A DNA stretch of 36,326 nt from Legionella waltersii (GTDB lineage Bacteria > Pseudomonadota > Gammaproteobacteria > Legionellales > Legionellaceae). The DNA lies in the NCBI RefSeq assembly GCF_001468085.1, contig NZ_LNZB01000010.1, forward strand, positions 1 through 36,326, given 5' to 3'. The translations under genes were made by a program, and so were the position numbers. Of the stretch, positions 1 to 9,800 are shown in pieces (the stretch's first letter is position 1; every line of letters begins with the position of its first letter). The notes under the pieces were generated by a model, which worked only from the letters and a program-made list of their open reading frames with translations, had not been told where the DNA came from and did not search any database.

Positions 1-88
1 TTCGTCCCTTGATCCATCTTCATGTTGGGATCCATCTTCGTCCCTTGATCCATCTTCATGTTGGGATCCATCTTCGTCCCTTGATCCA
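1..88 (-). repeat. 36-bp tandem repeat coding MDPNMKMDQGTK
   Basis: Two full copies (1-36, 37-72) and a partial third (73-88) of a 36-bp unit, identical over the visible part, lie inside the multicopper oxidase gene and keep its frame. Each unit encodes 12 residues with three Met and two Asp. The array may continue outside the window. Confidence 0.9.
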
Positions 89-1541
89 GGTTTATGTCCT
101 GCTTCATTTTTGACGTAACAGTGTTTAATTTAGAATGTATCGGTTGTTTTTGATGAGAAGAACTTGGTAAATTCCCATTCTGGATTTGTGAGGTTATCCT
201 CATTTGTTTCATTGCCTGGGAGGATCTGACATTATTCATCATCGTTGATGCTTTTGTATTCATGACACCTTGATTCATGCCTGACTTCATCATGTTTTCC
301 ATCATGTCTCTCGTGACTGGAAGCGGCTCAGGAAAGGGCATGACTTGCTGATAATTGACGACTTGATTAGGGGAAGTCACTAAGGATCCATAAGCTTTGC
401 CCAGGGTATCAATCGACTCGGCATAAATAATGTAAGGCTTGTCTTTTTGAATGCTCACCAAGATATCATAGGTTTCACCCGGTGCGATCCAAAAATCCTC
501 AATGGGGTAAGGTGTCACATCATTTCCCTGGATGTGCACCATGTCCACTTTGGCATCAGGAATTTTGACACGATAGATGGTGCTTGCTCCCGCGCCAATG
601 AAGCGTAGCCGCACGGTATCCCCTACCTTCACAGGAGCATTCCAAGGATGAGATTTAGAGTGACCATTTAATAAATACGCATCATAAGCCACGTCACTTA
701 AATCATAGATACTCATGCGCGTTTGTTGCATCATTTTATAATCGGCGATTAATTTTTTACGCTCTTCGGGAGGGGCTTTACGATAATCATGAAGAAATTT
801 CATGAGTGAGGGTTGGAGGGGAAATCGAGGACCGTAATAATCGCCGTCTTTTTTTAAATTCGCAAGCACTTGTTCAGCAGGAGTATTGCTCCAATCGGAT
901 AACACCACCACATAATCTTTGGTGTAGTGATAGCTAGGAGGATATGGTGGGTCAATAATAAAAGTACCATACAAACCTTCTTGTTCTTGAACCTTGGCGT
1001 GGGCGTGATACCAATAGGTTCCCCGTTGATAAAGCTTAAAGCGATAATGAAACACGCCTCCCGGAGGAATTGGTTTTTGACTCACCTCATCTACCCCATC
1101 CATTTGCCAAGGGACTAAAAGACCATGCCAATGAATGGACGTTCCCTCATCCAAATGGTTGTATACATTGATGGTGACATCATCCCCCTCTTTAAAATGC
1201 AAGGTCGGTGCCGGAATTTGCCCATTGACGGCAATGGCACGCCTGGTTTTTCCTGCAAAATTCACCGTTTTATAAGCAACCACCAAATTAACCGTATGCT
1301 TTGCTCCGCCTGTCATGGTGAGAGGCGTCACCGTTTTAACAGGTTGCTTTTTAGCAATAGGTTGTTCCGTTTTGTTTTTCGCAGGTTTAGGCTGAAGCTT
1401 TGTTGTCTTGGGAGAAGTCTGCTTTTGCGTTGAAGCACTATGTTGCTCATGCTGGGCAAACAAAGCAGAAGAACTGAACAATAAAAAGGAAAAAATAAAG
1501 AAATAGTTCCTTATTGAACAACGCAAGTCCTTTTGTAACAT
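1..1541 (-). CDS. Multicopper oxidase, CopA/PcoA-like, C-terminus outside the window
   Basis: Open reading frame running off the left edge; 513 codons are visible. It starts at ATG 1541 with a hydrophobic signal peptide ending near SALFA, followed by a Lys/Thr/Pro-rich stretch. The first two type 3/type 2 copper-ligand motifs are visible: SIHWHGLLVPWQMDG and GTYWYHAHAKVQEQEG. The third cupredoxin domain with the HxxHxH and HCHxxxH motifs must lie beyond position 1. The visible end is Met-rich and carries a 12-residue repeat (MDPNMKMDQGTK). Family members are periplasmic cuprous oxidases that detoxify Cu(I). The DUF2231 membrane protein lies just upstream on the same strand (27-base gap). This is the second multicopper oxidase in the island, and clearly different from the one at 4917-6371. 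Confidence 0.9.
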   Translation of the reverse strand, partial: MLQKDLRCSIRNYFFIFSFLLFSSSALFAQHEQHSASTQKQTSPKTTKLQPKPAKNKTEQPIAKKQPVKTVTPLTMTGGAKHTVNLVVAYKTVNFAGKTRRAIAVNGQIPAPTLHFKEGDDVTINVYNHLDEGTSIHWHGLLVPWQMDGVDEVSQKPIPPGGVFHYRFKLYQRGTYWYHAHAKVQEQEGLYGTFIIDPPYPPSYHYTKDYVVVLSDWSNTPAEQVLANLKKDGDYYGPRFPLQPSLMKFLHDYRKAPPEERKKLIADYKMMQQTRMSIYDLSDVAYDAYLLNGHSKSHPWNAPVKVGDTVRLRFIGAGASTIYRVKIPDAKVDMVHIQGNDVTPYPIEDFWIAPGETYDILVSIQKDKPYIIYAESIDTLGKAYGSLVTSPNQVVNYQQVMPFPEPLPVTRDMMENMMKSGMNQGVMNTKASTMMNNVRSSQAMKQMRITSQIQNGNLPSSSHQKQPIHSKLNTVTSKMKQDINLDQGTKMDPNMKMDQGTKMDPNMKMDQGT

Positions 1542-1567
1542 GTTTCCATCCCTCTATAAAAATCGTA

Positions 1568-2059
1568 TTAATGTGGCGATACCGCTTTTTCTGCTTTTGC
1601 AGGCAAAAGAACACCGTACCCATAGCGATAGACTAATTCCCCTCCATACCAAGCCGTCGTGAGCAACAGCACTTGGACAAGGAACAACGCCATTAAGAAG
1701 GTCACAGTCGGTTTTTGGGATTTAATATAACGCCAAACCGCCCAGAAAGCCATAAGTAAAATGGCACTCGCGGTAGCGAGAGCCCAGTTGCGGTGAATCA
1801 CTTTTGCGGCATGCGCCATAGCACCATGTTCCACCGTATAAAAGGCATAAAACCCAGCTGACACAGTGGTAATTGTGCTCAATGCGGCCAGCCATAAACA
1901 CCAACGAGCCACTATGTCACATTCGACAACAAACAAGCTCGTGTTCCATCGGCTGTAGGAGGCCCAAAAGATGACGGTATAAAGAATCACTGAAACAGTG
2001 AATAAAGCCACGGTAAAATGAACAAAAATGGGGTGCCAATTGGGGATAATTTCTATCAT
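1568..2059 (-). CDS. DUF2231-like integral membrane protein
   Basis: 163 residues from the ATG at 2059, chosen over the upstream ATG at 2134 because AAGGA sits 11 bases before it and the first transmembrane segment starts directly after MIEIIPNWHPIFVHF. About four hydrophobic segments are seen (near residues 10-30, 50-75, 90-110 and 115-140). The opening WHPIFVHFTVALF is typical of the DUF2231/COG4244 family, a predicted membrane family of unknown biochemical role often found near metal or redox genes. It lies 26 bases upstream of the multicopper oxidase and probably shares its transcript. Function is not known. Confidence 0.75.
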   Translation of the reverse strand: MIEIIPNWHPIFVHFTVALFTVSVILYTVIFWASYSRWNTSLFVVECDIVARWCLWLAALSTITTVSAGFYAFYTVEHGAMAHAAKVIHRNWALATASAILLMAFWAVWRYIKSQKPTVTFLMALFLVQVLLLTTAWYGGELVYRYGYGVLLPAKAEKAVSPH

Positions 2060-2131
2060 GGTTGATGTGTTCCTTATTCCAGTTTGGGGAACCAGCATCC
2101 CCCTCATCCTTGATTTCCTATAAAAAACAGC

Positions 2132-2164
2132 CATGCTATGGGCATGCTATGGGCATGCTATGGA
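2132..2164. repeat. 11-bp tandem repeat, three copies
   Basis: CATGCTATGGG at 2132 and 2143 and CATGCTATGGA at 2154 form three adjacent 11-bp units, each containing a GCATGC-like core. They lie 70-105 bases upstream of the DUF2231 start, where a promoter or regulator site for that transcript is expected. Eleven bases is about one helical turn, so all copies face the same side of the DNA. Confidence 0.8.
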
Positions 2165-2326
2165 TGGCTCTTTTATTCCTTACTTTTGTCAATTGATATA
2201 GTAATCCGTTATGCTAAATGTCGGCTATGGAAATAGCAACAACAAAGCGGGTTGTTTCTCGTCGTTGGCAAGGACAAGAAAAAATAATCTTGAATGATTT
2301 AATGCACATTCATTAATAAGGAATGT

Positions 2327-2482
2327 ATGAACACGAAAGATTGTTTTGTTACGACGGAATACACAGAAAAAACAAGCAAAACTGTTCCCCTCCTTGATGA
2401 GAAAGAGCGTCATGAACTCAGTGACTTAGAGCATGAGAAGGACCTTGATGAGGAGTTTTATGCCATACGCTCCATGAATTAA
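2327..2482 (+). CDS. Small acidic protein, unknown
   Basis: 51 codons, too short for a 60-residue cut-off. The ATG at 2327 follows AAGGA by four to five bases in an otherwise AT-rich leader. The product is rich in Asp/Glu, with a charged C-terminal half (EKERHELSDLEHEKDLDEE). It has no membrane segment and no motif I recognise. The competing minus-strand frame over the same bases has no ribosome-binding site and is less convincing. It is the only plus-strand gene in this part of the copper island. Confidence 0.45.
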   Translation: MNTKDCFVTTEYTEKTSKTVPLLDEKERHELSDLEHEKDLDEEFYAIRSMN

Positions 2483-2493
2483 CACCCTAAATA

Positions 2494-4173
2494 TTAATCG
2501 GGGTCCTTATAGAGCGCGTCAAACCAATTCGTCATGACATCATTACGCATTATTCGAACGAATTCCAATGAATATCTCATCATCTGCGCAAAGTCATGCT
2601 CTATTTTTTTAAAACTATTGTTCTCTGTGGCCATGCGGCGATTGGCTTGAATGGGTGGGCCTAATAGTTCGATTGCTTTCATGAGTGGATTTACTTTTTC
2701 AGAAAAAACATAGCGACTTAGGCGCATGGGATGGGTTTTCTCAAGCCACCAGGATAAGAAAGGATTGCTTAGGCTTCGCACTAAAGGTTGCGTTGTTTTT
2801 TGGTAAATCGAATCATTGGCTTCTGATGTTTGACGGACTTTTTCAAAAGGCTCTGTGGAACTACTTGTGCAAAGTTCAGTGAGCTCGCGCTCTTCAAAAC
2901 GCACCTGGTATTGCTCTTTGCTGCAATCAGGATCACCAGTTGGATTAATGATCACCATTTCATAGAGTCCTGGCTTTAATTTCTCAATAGCGGCAGTATG
3001 TTCTAAAATAGCGCGATGGTGCAAACGAACAACGTTGGCTGAGACAAAGATCCCTAAATGCCCTATGGAGGGATGAAGAAGATAGACAATCCGCTGTTTT
3101 GCCTTTTTCAAAGCCTGAGTAGTAGGATAAATAGTCCTTATCCAATGCAAGGCCTGTCTAGGTGGGGTAATTTGATCGCCTTGGGAAGCAAAGACAACGA
3201 TTGGATTTTGAATGCGTTTTAAATCATAAGTACATCCTTGATGAATCAACATTTCACCGCGTTCCAATTGATTACCAATAAAAAGAGTGTTCACTGTTGC
3301 TGTAATCTCTTCCTCGCTAAATTGGTAAAAACCATTCCACCATCGTTCAAACTCTAAAAATCGCTCACTCTTCACATCGATTTCATCAAATAAACCATAA
3401 TACTTATCCCAAATCGCTGTGGTTGGATTGAGCAACTCAAAATTAGAGACCAACCAGGCTCCATCAAATGTGCCCTCCTTTAAATCAGATAGAAAACGAG
3501 CACTCCATACACCACCCAAGAGTCCACCCAATAATTGCATGGGATTGGCTTCTTCTTCACTGTTTGACCAATAAGAAACCGGTGAGCCATTCATGACAGT
3601 CAAGCCAACGGATCCCACACAATCAGAAGCCAATAAGGCAAGCATCCAACCCGCCTGGCAATTACCATAAAGAATAGGCGATTTGCCTGCATGCCATGCT
3701 TGAACTTTTTCAACAAAATGTCGCATGGTTGCCAAGACATCGGCTAATGTTTGGTGAGGAATGGGATCGGGATAAAAAATGACAAAATACACGGCATGGC
3801 CACTATGTAGTGCAATGCCCACTTCAGAATCCCGTTTAAACCCACCGATACCTGGTCCATGACCTGCCCTGGGATCAACGACAATCACAGGAGAGGTAGT
3901 GGGATCAAAGCATTTATTAAAGCAAATATCGCCTACTTCAAGAATTTTAACTAAGGCATAATTCGCTTTGGGCTCTAACGTTCTCCCATCCAGGACTAAT
4001 TCATATTTAAAATTAAGTAATGGTGGCAACCCTTGTTGTTCATGCTCCATCATGTTATTAGCACGCTCACGCAAGGTATCCAAAAACAAAATAGAACGTT
4101 GCCAACAATCCAGTTGATACGAAAAAAAATCATGCCCAATTTGATAAGGTAAGTCGATATCTTGCTTATCCAT
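2494..4173 (-). CDS. DUF3141 / PHA-synthase-like alpha/beta-hydrolase
   Basis: 559 residues, start ATG 4173 preceded by GGTGA. The region around residue 170 reads ILYGNCQAGW, a nucleophile elbow with Cys172 in place of Ser, as in polyhydroxyalkanoate synthases. Candidate acid and base follow in ASQGDQITPP and PSIGHLGIF. This fits the DUF3141 family, relatives of PHA synthase of uncertain function that often sit with phosphotransacetylase, acetate kinase, nuclease and phosphorylase genes in proteobacteria (family knowledge, from memory). A separate substrate-binding lid, as in true PhaC, is not obvious. It lies downstream of the copper genes but is separated from the lipoprotein by about 290 bases, so co-transcription is uncertain. 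Confidence 0.75.
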   Translation of the reverse strand: MDKQDIDLPYQIGHDFFSYQLDCWQRSILFLDTLRERANNMMEHEQQGLPPLLNFKYELVLDGRTLEPKANYALVKILEVGDICFNKCFDPTTSPVIVVDPRAGHGPGIGGFKRDSEVGIALHSGHAVYFVIFYPDPIPHQTLADVLATMRHFVEKVQAWHAGKSPILYGNCQAGWMLALLASDCVGSVGLTVMNGSPVSYWSNSEEEANPMQLLGGLLGGVWSARFLSDLKEGTFDGAWLVSNFELLNPTTAIWDKYYGLFDEIDVKSERFLEFERWWNGFYQFSEEEITATVNTLFIGNQLERGEMLIHQGCTYDLKRIQNPIVVFASQGDQITPPRQALHWIRTIYPTTQALKKAKQRIVYLLHPSIGHLGIFVSANVVRLHHRAILEHTAAIEKLKPGLYEMVIINPTGDPDCSKEQYQVRFEERELTELCTSSSTEPFEKVRQTSEANDSIYQKTTQPLVRSLSNPFLSWWLEKTHPMRLSRYVFSEKVNPLMKAIELLGPPIQANRRMATENNSFKKIEHDFAQMMRYSLEFVRIMRNDVMTNWFDALYKDPD

Positions 4174-4200
4174 GCTTCACCACTACATTAAATGATTTAG

Positions 4201-4374
4201 TACTTTCTATTGTGGACCACCGAGGATATTTTTACAAAAATCTTCGATACATTTAATGCCGTTATCAAGGAAGCTGACCGCGCTAGTTATGCTGCCAAAC
4301 AAAGGAAAATCAATGGCTCAGTATGTATGTACAGTCAGGTCTTATCAAGTGAAAAGGAAATGAGTATTCCCTGA
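4201..4374 (+). pseudogene. C-terminal remnant of a GGDEF (diguanylate cyclase) protein
   Basis: The plus-strand frame is open from 4201 to TGA 4374 with no start codon of its own. It reads AVIKEADRASYAAKQRKING then SVCMYS, which matches the last helix and strand of GGDEF domains (pattern EADxASYxAKxxGxNxVxxY). The catalytic GGDEF motif itself is absent. It is most simply a leftover of a larger gene deleted during island assembly. The 290-base gap in which it lies holds nothing else I can recognise. Confidence 0.6.
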
Positions 4375-4463
4375 TTCGGTAGCTCGACTTTTTTATCAAT
4401 ACAATTTCTTATTTATTAGTAATAAGCCCTCCAAAGAGAGCTCAATCACATTCAAAAATAATA

Positions 4464-4826
4464 CTATTTACAGCGATAGGCCTTGCCTTCTAACCCATGT
4501 TGATCAACCAGGTCATTTTTTGGATTACCTGTAAATGTTGACTGATGCTGGGTAATCATGAGGGTATTTGCTTCTAAAAGAGCCGCTTTATTTTTTAAAA
4601 TATTGAGTTCATCTTGATACAAATGCTCATGGGATTGATACGACTGTGAGACTCCGTTCACATCGTAAGCAGAAATCGTGTCTAAATACTGACAACTTCG
4701 GCTAATTTGACCTGATTTGACTACTTTGATTTGAGCACCTTCTGAAGTAAGCTCTACATTTTTGCTACAACTTGAAAGCCCAACTAAGAGCGTAATTAAT
4801 AGATAATGACTTTTCTTTTTTCCCAT
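4464..4826 (-). CDS. Small lipoprotein, DUF4156-like
   Basis: 120 residues. A clear ribosome-binding site (AAGGAG, six bases before ATG 4826) and a lipoprotein signal peptide with lipobox GLSSC (Cys20) mark it as membrane-anchored, probably on the periplasmic side. The mature part contains three further Cys/charged regions (SCQYLD, KNKAALLEANTLMI, AYRCK) and resembles the DUF4156/RcsF-like small lipoproteins, in which a helix KNxAAxxGANTL is typical. The function is unknown. It follows the multicopper oxidase after 90 bases and may be the last gene of the copper transcript. Confidence 0.65.
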   Translation of the reverse strand: MGKKKSHYLLITLLVGLSSCSKNVELTSEGAQIKVVKSGQISRSCQYLDTISAYDVNGVSQSYQSHEHLYQDELNILKNKAALLEANTLMITQHQSTFTGNPKNDLVDQHGLEGKAYRCK

Positions 4827-4916
4827 TTAATGCTCCTTGTTATTCTTTTAATTAAAAATGACTCAATGTCATCATTCTCTATAAAACTCCCTGGATGTTT
4901 AAAGACACATAATCAA

Positions 4917-6371
4917 TCAGGAATGCATTTCATGCGTCATGGTTAAAGGCGGCATAGCTACTCCTTTGTAATTAACCAAGGTCATCATCCCACCCTCTTG
5001 ATGATACAGCATATGACAATGCATCATCCAATTGCCCGGATTATCCGTATCAAATTGTACTTTCACCGTTGAATTAGGCAAAACCAATACGGTATCGTGC
5101 ATGGCTCCGTCTTTAATGGCTTTACCATCAATTTCAGTCACTTCAAATACATGACCATGTAAATGCATGGGATGAGCCATAGTGGTCTGATTGTGAAACA
5201 CCATCTCTACACGTTTATTAGCAATAACCTGTAGGGGTTTTATATGAGGCCACACCTGTTTATTGATGGTCCATGAATAACTCATCATATCTCCCTCCAA
5301 ATTGACCAACAGTGTTTGCCCAGGACTTTTTGGTTTTAAAGGATGTACTGCCTTGAGTTTAAGTTCTTGATCGTAATTAAGCGCACCAACTGTGGAATCT
5401 GCTTGTTCTTTCATCGATGGAATGGTTGCTTTTGGTGTGGCAAGAATAAGGCCCGTTTGCATGGACGTACCCTCACCTTGTGCAAGGATAGGATAAGCCT
5501 TCTCACCAGCAGGAATTTTAACCAGTACATCAAGACGTTGTCCTACTGGTAATTGAAACTGATTGGATTTCACAGGCTTGATCGACTGGCCATCAATGGC
5601 AATGGCCTCACCCTGTAATTGTCCGATGTTGATAAAGAAATTGGTCATTGCAGAGCCTGCTATAAAGCGCAAGCGTACGGTATCGCCAGGACGAACAGAG
5701 ACGATTTCAGGATTTTTAAGGGTGCGATAATTAGTAAGAAAGGCATCATAGGCCACATCATTTAAATCAGGAGTTGCATGCTTGCCATCCACGGAAGCCA
5801 TTCCACCGCCATGGTGCATGTGCGCCATTTGGCCGTGTTTTAATTCAGCAAAAATCAGTTCCGGTTTTTTAAAACTAAAATCACCAAGCAATAAAATCAC
5901 CTCCTTAGTGCTTTTGACTTCATCAGGATCGGATATAATGAGTGGAGCCGACAAGAACTGTTGGACTTGCAAGTCATGATGCGAATGCATCCAATAAGTG
6001 CCCGATTGTTTTAGGGGGAAATGGTAGTGGTATTCTCCTCCTGGAGGTATAGGAGCCTGAGTGATGTAAGGCACACCGTCTTGATCATTAGGGACAACCA
6101 AACCATGCCAGTGAACTGCTGTAGGTTTATCCGTCTGATTTTTTACAATAGCGTCAAACATCTGTCCCTTGACCCCATGAAACCCCCAGGTTCCATCGGG
6201 CTGTTCTATTTTAAACAGTTCGCTTGATTTGCCATTGATTGTAGTCGTGTATTTTTTGATAAGGAGAACGGTGGGTTTCGCAGGTTGCGACACAGGCGCA
6301 TTCGCGCCTGCAATTAGGTTATTTAAAACTAAAACGGTGAACAATAAACCGCGAACAACAGAATACATCAT
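4917..6371 (-). CDS. Three-domain multicopper oxidase (copper resistance)
   Basis: 484 residues, start ATG 6371 after AGGAAG. A Sec-type signal peptide ends near GANA. All four copper-ligand motifs are present: AVHWHGLVVP, YWMHSHHDLQ, HPMHLHGHVFEV and WMMHCHMLYHQEGGMM, so type 1, 2 and 3 sites look intact. Several His/Met clusters (MAHMHHGGGM, GDMMSYSW) probably bind extra Cu(I). The predicted role is periplasmic oxidation of Cu(I) to the less toxic Cu(II), as in CueO/CopA-type enzymes. It is placed 14 bases after the small exported protein and is likely co-transcribed with helCBA. Confidence 0.92.
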   Translation of the reverse strand: MMYSVVRGLLFTVLVLNNLIAGANAPVSQPAKPTVLLIKKYTTTINGKSSELFKIEQPDGTWGFHGVKGQMFDAIVKNQTDKPTAVHWHGLVVPNDQDGVPYITQAPIPPGGEYHYHFPLKQSGTYWMHSHHDLQVQQFLSAPLIISDPDEVKSTKEVILLLGDFSFKKPELIFAELKHGQMAHMHHGGGMASVDGKHATPDLNDVAYDAFLTNYRTLKNPEIVSVRPGDTVRLRFIAGSAMTNFFINIGQLQGEAIAIDGQSIKPVKSNQFQLPVGQRLDVLVKIPAGEKAYPILAQGEGTSMQTGLILATPKATIPSMKEQADSTVGALNYDQELKLKAVHPLKPKSPGQTLLVNLEGDMMSYSWTINKQVWPHIKPLQVIANKRVEMVFHNQTTMAHPMHLHGHVFEVTEIDGKAIKDGAMHDTVLVLPNSTVKVQFDTDNPGNWMMHCHMLYHQEGGMMTLVNYKGVAMPPLTMTHEMHS

Positions 6372-6385
6372 AACAGCTTCCTGGA

Positions 6386-6835
6386 TTAATTAGAGGTTGG
6401 GGTATACAACGCGCGTATCTGCGCTAATATTTTTTGTAATTTTTGCCAATTGGTTTGTGTGCCCTCTTTATCCTTACTATCTCCTGTTTTGTCAAGACGA
6501 GTGGCCAATTGGTCAACATAGCTTAAATTATTTTGCAGTGTTTTTTTCTGCTCATCCGATAAATCAGTGCTTAAAGGCGGTAACGCGTTGACTAAATCAC
6601 GAATGGCAAACGCATGTTCGTGTATGGAGGTCAACTGATTGTCGGTTATCGCCTTCTCGATGGACGCAGCATGTATATCTACAGCCTCCCAAATGGCTGG
6701 AATGGTTGTGGGCATGGTTTTTGTTGGTTCTTCAGTCGGGTTAGCAAATGCCTGGGAGTACCCACAAACCAGAAAAATACTGGTTATAAATCCAAACCAG
6801 AACTGTTTTTTTTGTTTCAAAGTACACTGCATCAT
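6386..6835 (-). CDS. Exported helical protein of the efflux operon, unknown
   Basis: 149 residues; AAGGAG lies seven bases before ATG 6835. A signal peptide ends at SQAFA and the mature protein is about 115 residues, mostly helical and soluble. A His-containing helix (IHEHAFAIRDLVNALP) and a second amphipathic helix near the C-terminus suggest a four-helix bundle like cytochrome c' or b562 folds, but there is no CxxCH haem motif. Similar small periplasmic proteins sit next to HME-RND pumps. It may bind or shuttle copper; this is inference. Located 29 bases after helA and 14 before the multicopper oxidase. Confidence 0.7.
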   Translation of the reverse strand: MMQCTLKQKKQFWFGFITSIFLVCGYSQAFANPTEEPTKTMPTTIPAIWEAVDIHAASIEKAITDNQLTSIHEHAFAIRDLVNALPPLSTDLSDEQKKTLQNNLSYVDQLATRLDKTGDSKDKEGTQTNWQKLQKILAQIRALYTPTSN

Positions 6836-6864
6836 GTTTTTTCTCCTTGAGTTGTTTCATTGAA

Positions 6865-9800
6865 TTACATCCGCTTTTCACGCCACACTTCAATGGCGTT
6901 ATATACGGTAGGTACCACAAACATATTTAAGACCGTTGATGTCAATAATCCACCTAAAAGCACTTGCGCCAAAGGACGCTCCAACTCCTTACCCGCCGGT
7001 GAGCCCCATAATAGAGGAAATAACCCCAGTGCAGCCGTTGCGGCAGTCATTAATACGGGTACTAATCTGTCCATAGTACCATCAATGACCACTTGTTCTC
7101 GAGTTTTGCCCTGCAATCGTAATTGATTGTAATGACTCACCAAAATAATTCCGTTTCTTGCAGCAATACCAAACAAGGTAATAAAGCCAATCATAGCCGC
7201 CACACTCATCTCGCCACTAACCAAAAACAGTGAAATGACCCCGCCAATGAGTGCCAAAGGCAAATTAAACATCACCAATAACGCTTCTCTAAAGGTACCA
7301 AAAGCTTTATGCAGCAAAATCAACATGACAAAAATCACCAACCCACCAAAAACCAAAATTACTCTGGAGGCTTGTTGCTGGCTTTCAAATTGGCCGCCGT
7401 ATTGAATAAAATAACCGGTAGGAAGTTTGATTTTTTCCTGTACTTCTTGTTGCACCTCAGTAATCACACTGCCTAAATCACGACCCTGCACATTAAAGGA
7501 AATCACCAGCAATCGCTGCACATTCTCTCGATTAATCGCAAAAGGTTGCGGTTCCAAAGCAATCTCGGCAACAGCTCGCAAGGGAATTTGCGTCGTGCTG
7601 TGTTCACCCACACTATGAGCATCAATGAGCATGTTTTGAATTGCTTTGACGCTATTACGTCCTGGTTTATCCATACGAAGATACAAATCAAACGTTCGTT
7701 GCCCCTCTAAAACGCTGGAAACACTAATCCCATTCAATAGCACCTGCACGTCTTCAGAAATCTGCCCGACGTTAACCCCATAGCGTGCTGCTTTTTCGCG
7801 ATCCAGTTCAATAACCAGCTGTGGCACTTTAATCTGTTGCTCTTTATTCACATCCACCACCCCTGGCACTGATTTTAACAGGGCCTCCATCGACTGCCCT
7901 AGCTCATTGAGTGTGGCCAAATTATCACCGAAAATCTTAACGGCCACCTGAGCTCGTACACCAGAAAGCACTTCATCCATACGATGGGCAATGAATTGAC
8001 CGACGTTAAATACCGTGCCTGGAATATTGGCTAAATCCGCACGGATGCGGCGCAACAATTCATCAGGCGGCATGGATGGGTCTTTATCAAAATTAAGACG
8101 CACATCGAACTCACTGATGTTAGGTGGTAAAGCATCTTCATCCAGCTCACTGCGCCCTGCCCTCTGCGCAATAGAAATCACTTGCGGGTAGCGAAGTAAC
8201 GCTTTTTGTACCTGTTGGCCTAAACGCATGGATTCATCCAGCGAGGTTCCCGGCAACGTACTCATAACGACAATAAAGTTTCCCTCATGAAACTCCGGTA
8301 AAAAAGAAGTGCCGAAAAAAGGAATTAATGCCAAGGCAAAAATAAAAGCTGATAGAGCCAGGGCAAGCACCATTTTACAGTGTGCTACAGACCATTGGAG
8401 TGCGGTTAAAAAATGGTGTTTAAGCCACAAGACAAAGCGGGTTTCGGACTCGGCCTCATGGTTACTTTCCTTTTCTACCGCATAATGGCGCTCCTTTTGC
8501 GATAAAGCGTGTAAGCTCACTTCGGCATCATGTTGTTTTTCTTGGCGATGTACCAATAACATGTAACACAAAGCGGGTACCATGGTGATTGAGACCACCA
8601 GAGAACCTAATACAGAGGCAATATAAGCGATGGCCAAAGGGCTAAAAATGCGCTCGGCAATCCCTGACAAAAAGAAGATGGGTAAAAAGACTAGACTGAT
8701 GATCATCGTCGCGTAAACTACTGAGCTTCGAATTTCAAGTACTGCATCAAAAACCACTTCAATAGTGGGCAAGGGATGAGCTTCCTGACGATTAATCCGT
8801 AAGCGATGCACGACGTTTTCAACCGTAATGATGCCGTCATCAACTACTTCTCCAATGGCAATCGCCATACCGCCTAAAGTCATGGAATTAATGCCAATAC
8901 CAAAATAATGCAGGACTAAAAGACCGATAACAAACGAAACCGGCATGGACAAAAAGGTAATAAAAGAAGCACGCCAATTCATCAAAAAGACAAAAAGAAT
9001 CGCAATGACAATCACCGCCCCTTCAAGCAAGGCACGAGTTAAATTGTGAATGGCGGATTCAATAAAATTGGCCTGACGAAATACCTCGGACATTAAAGTC
9101 ACATCAGCAGGCAGTGCCCTTTTTATATCCGCAAGCGCCTTTTCTACTTTCGCTGTGGTCGTGACCGTATCAGCACCATACGCTTTAGAAATGGTACCAA
9201 TTACTGCATTTTGTGCATTATAGCTCCCATCACCGCGTTTAATTTCACCACCAAAAGCAACGTGTGCCACATTATTAATGGTAATAGGCACCCCATTACG
9301 AACCACAATCAATGTTTTTTTGATGTCCTCAAGCGTCTTAATGCGTCCAATGGTGCTCACCACCAATTCAGTTCCTGCTTGATGCAGAAAAGCACCGGGT
9401 ACGTTTTGATTGGCGGAAGTCAGTGCTTGCCGCACTTCTTCAACCGTGATTCGATACGCTAACATACGCTCTGGAATAAGGCGTACCTGATATTGTTTAA
9501 CCTCTCCACCAAGGGATACTACAGAGGCCACGCCACCTAGAGCCAGAATCCGTGGACGAATGGTCCAATCCGAGATAGTACGCAAGGTTTCAGGGCTTGC
9601 TGTATCGCTCACTAACGCGTATTTAACCAGCCATCCCACAGCAGATGTAACCGGTAACATGATGGGTGTATCAACACCAGGTGGCAAACGGCTGGTTATT
9701 TGCTGAATGCGTTCATTGACTAATTGACGATTACGGTAAATGTCGGTTTGATCATCAAATACGACCGTGATGGTGGAAAGACCCACAGACGTTTTAGAAC

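Noticed and set aside
2225..2413. 62-residue minus-strand frame opposite the small acidic gene
   Set aside because: No ribosome-binding site, composition like a mirrored coding frame, and the plus-strand frame over the same bases has a good start.
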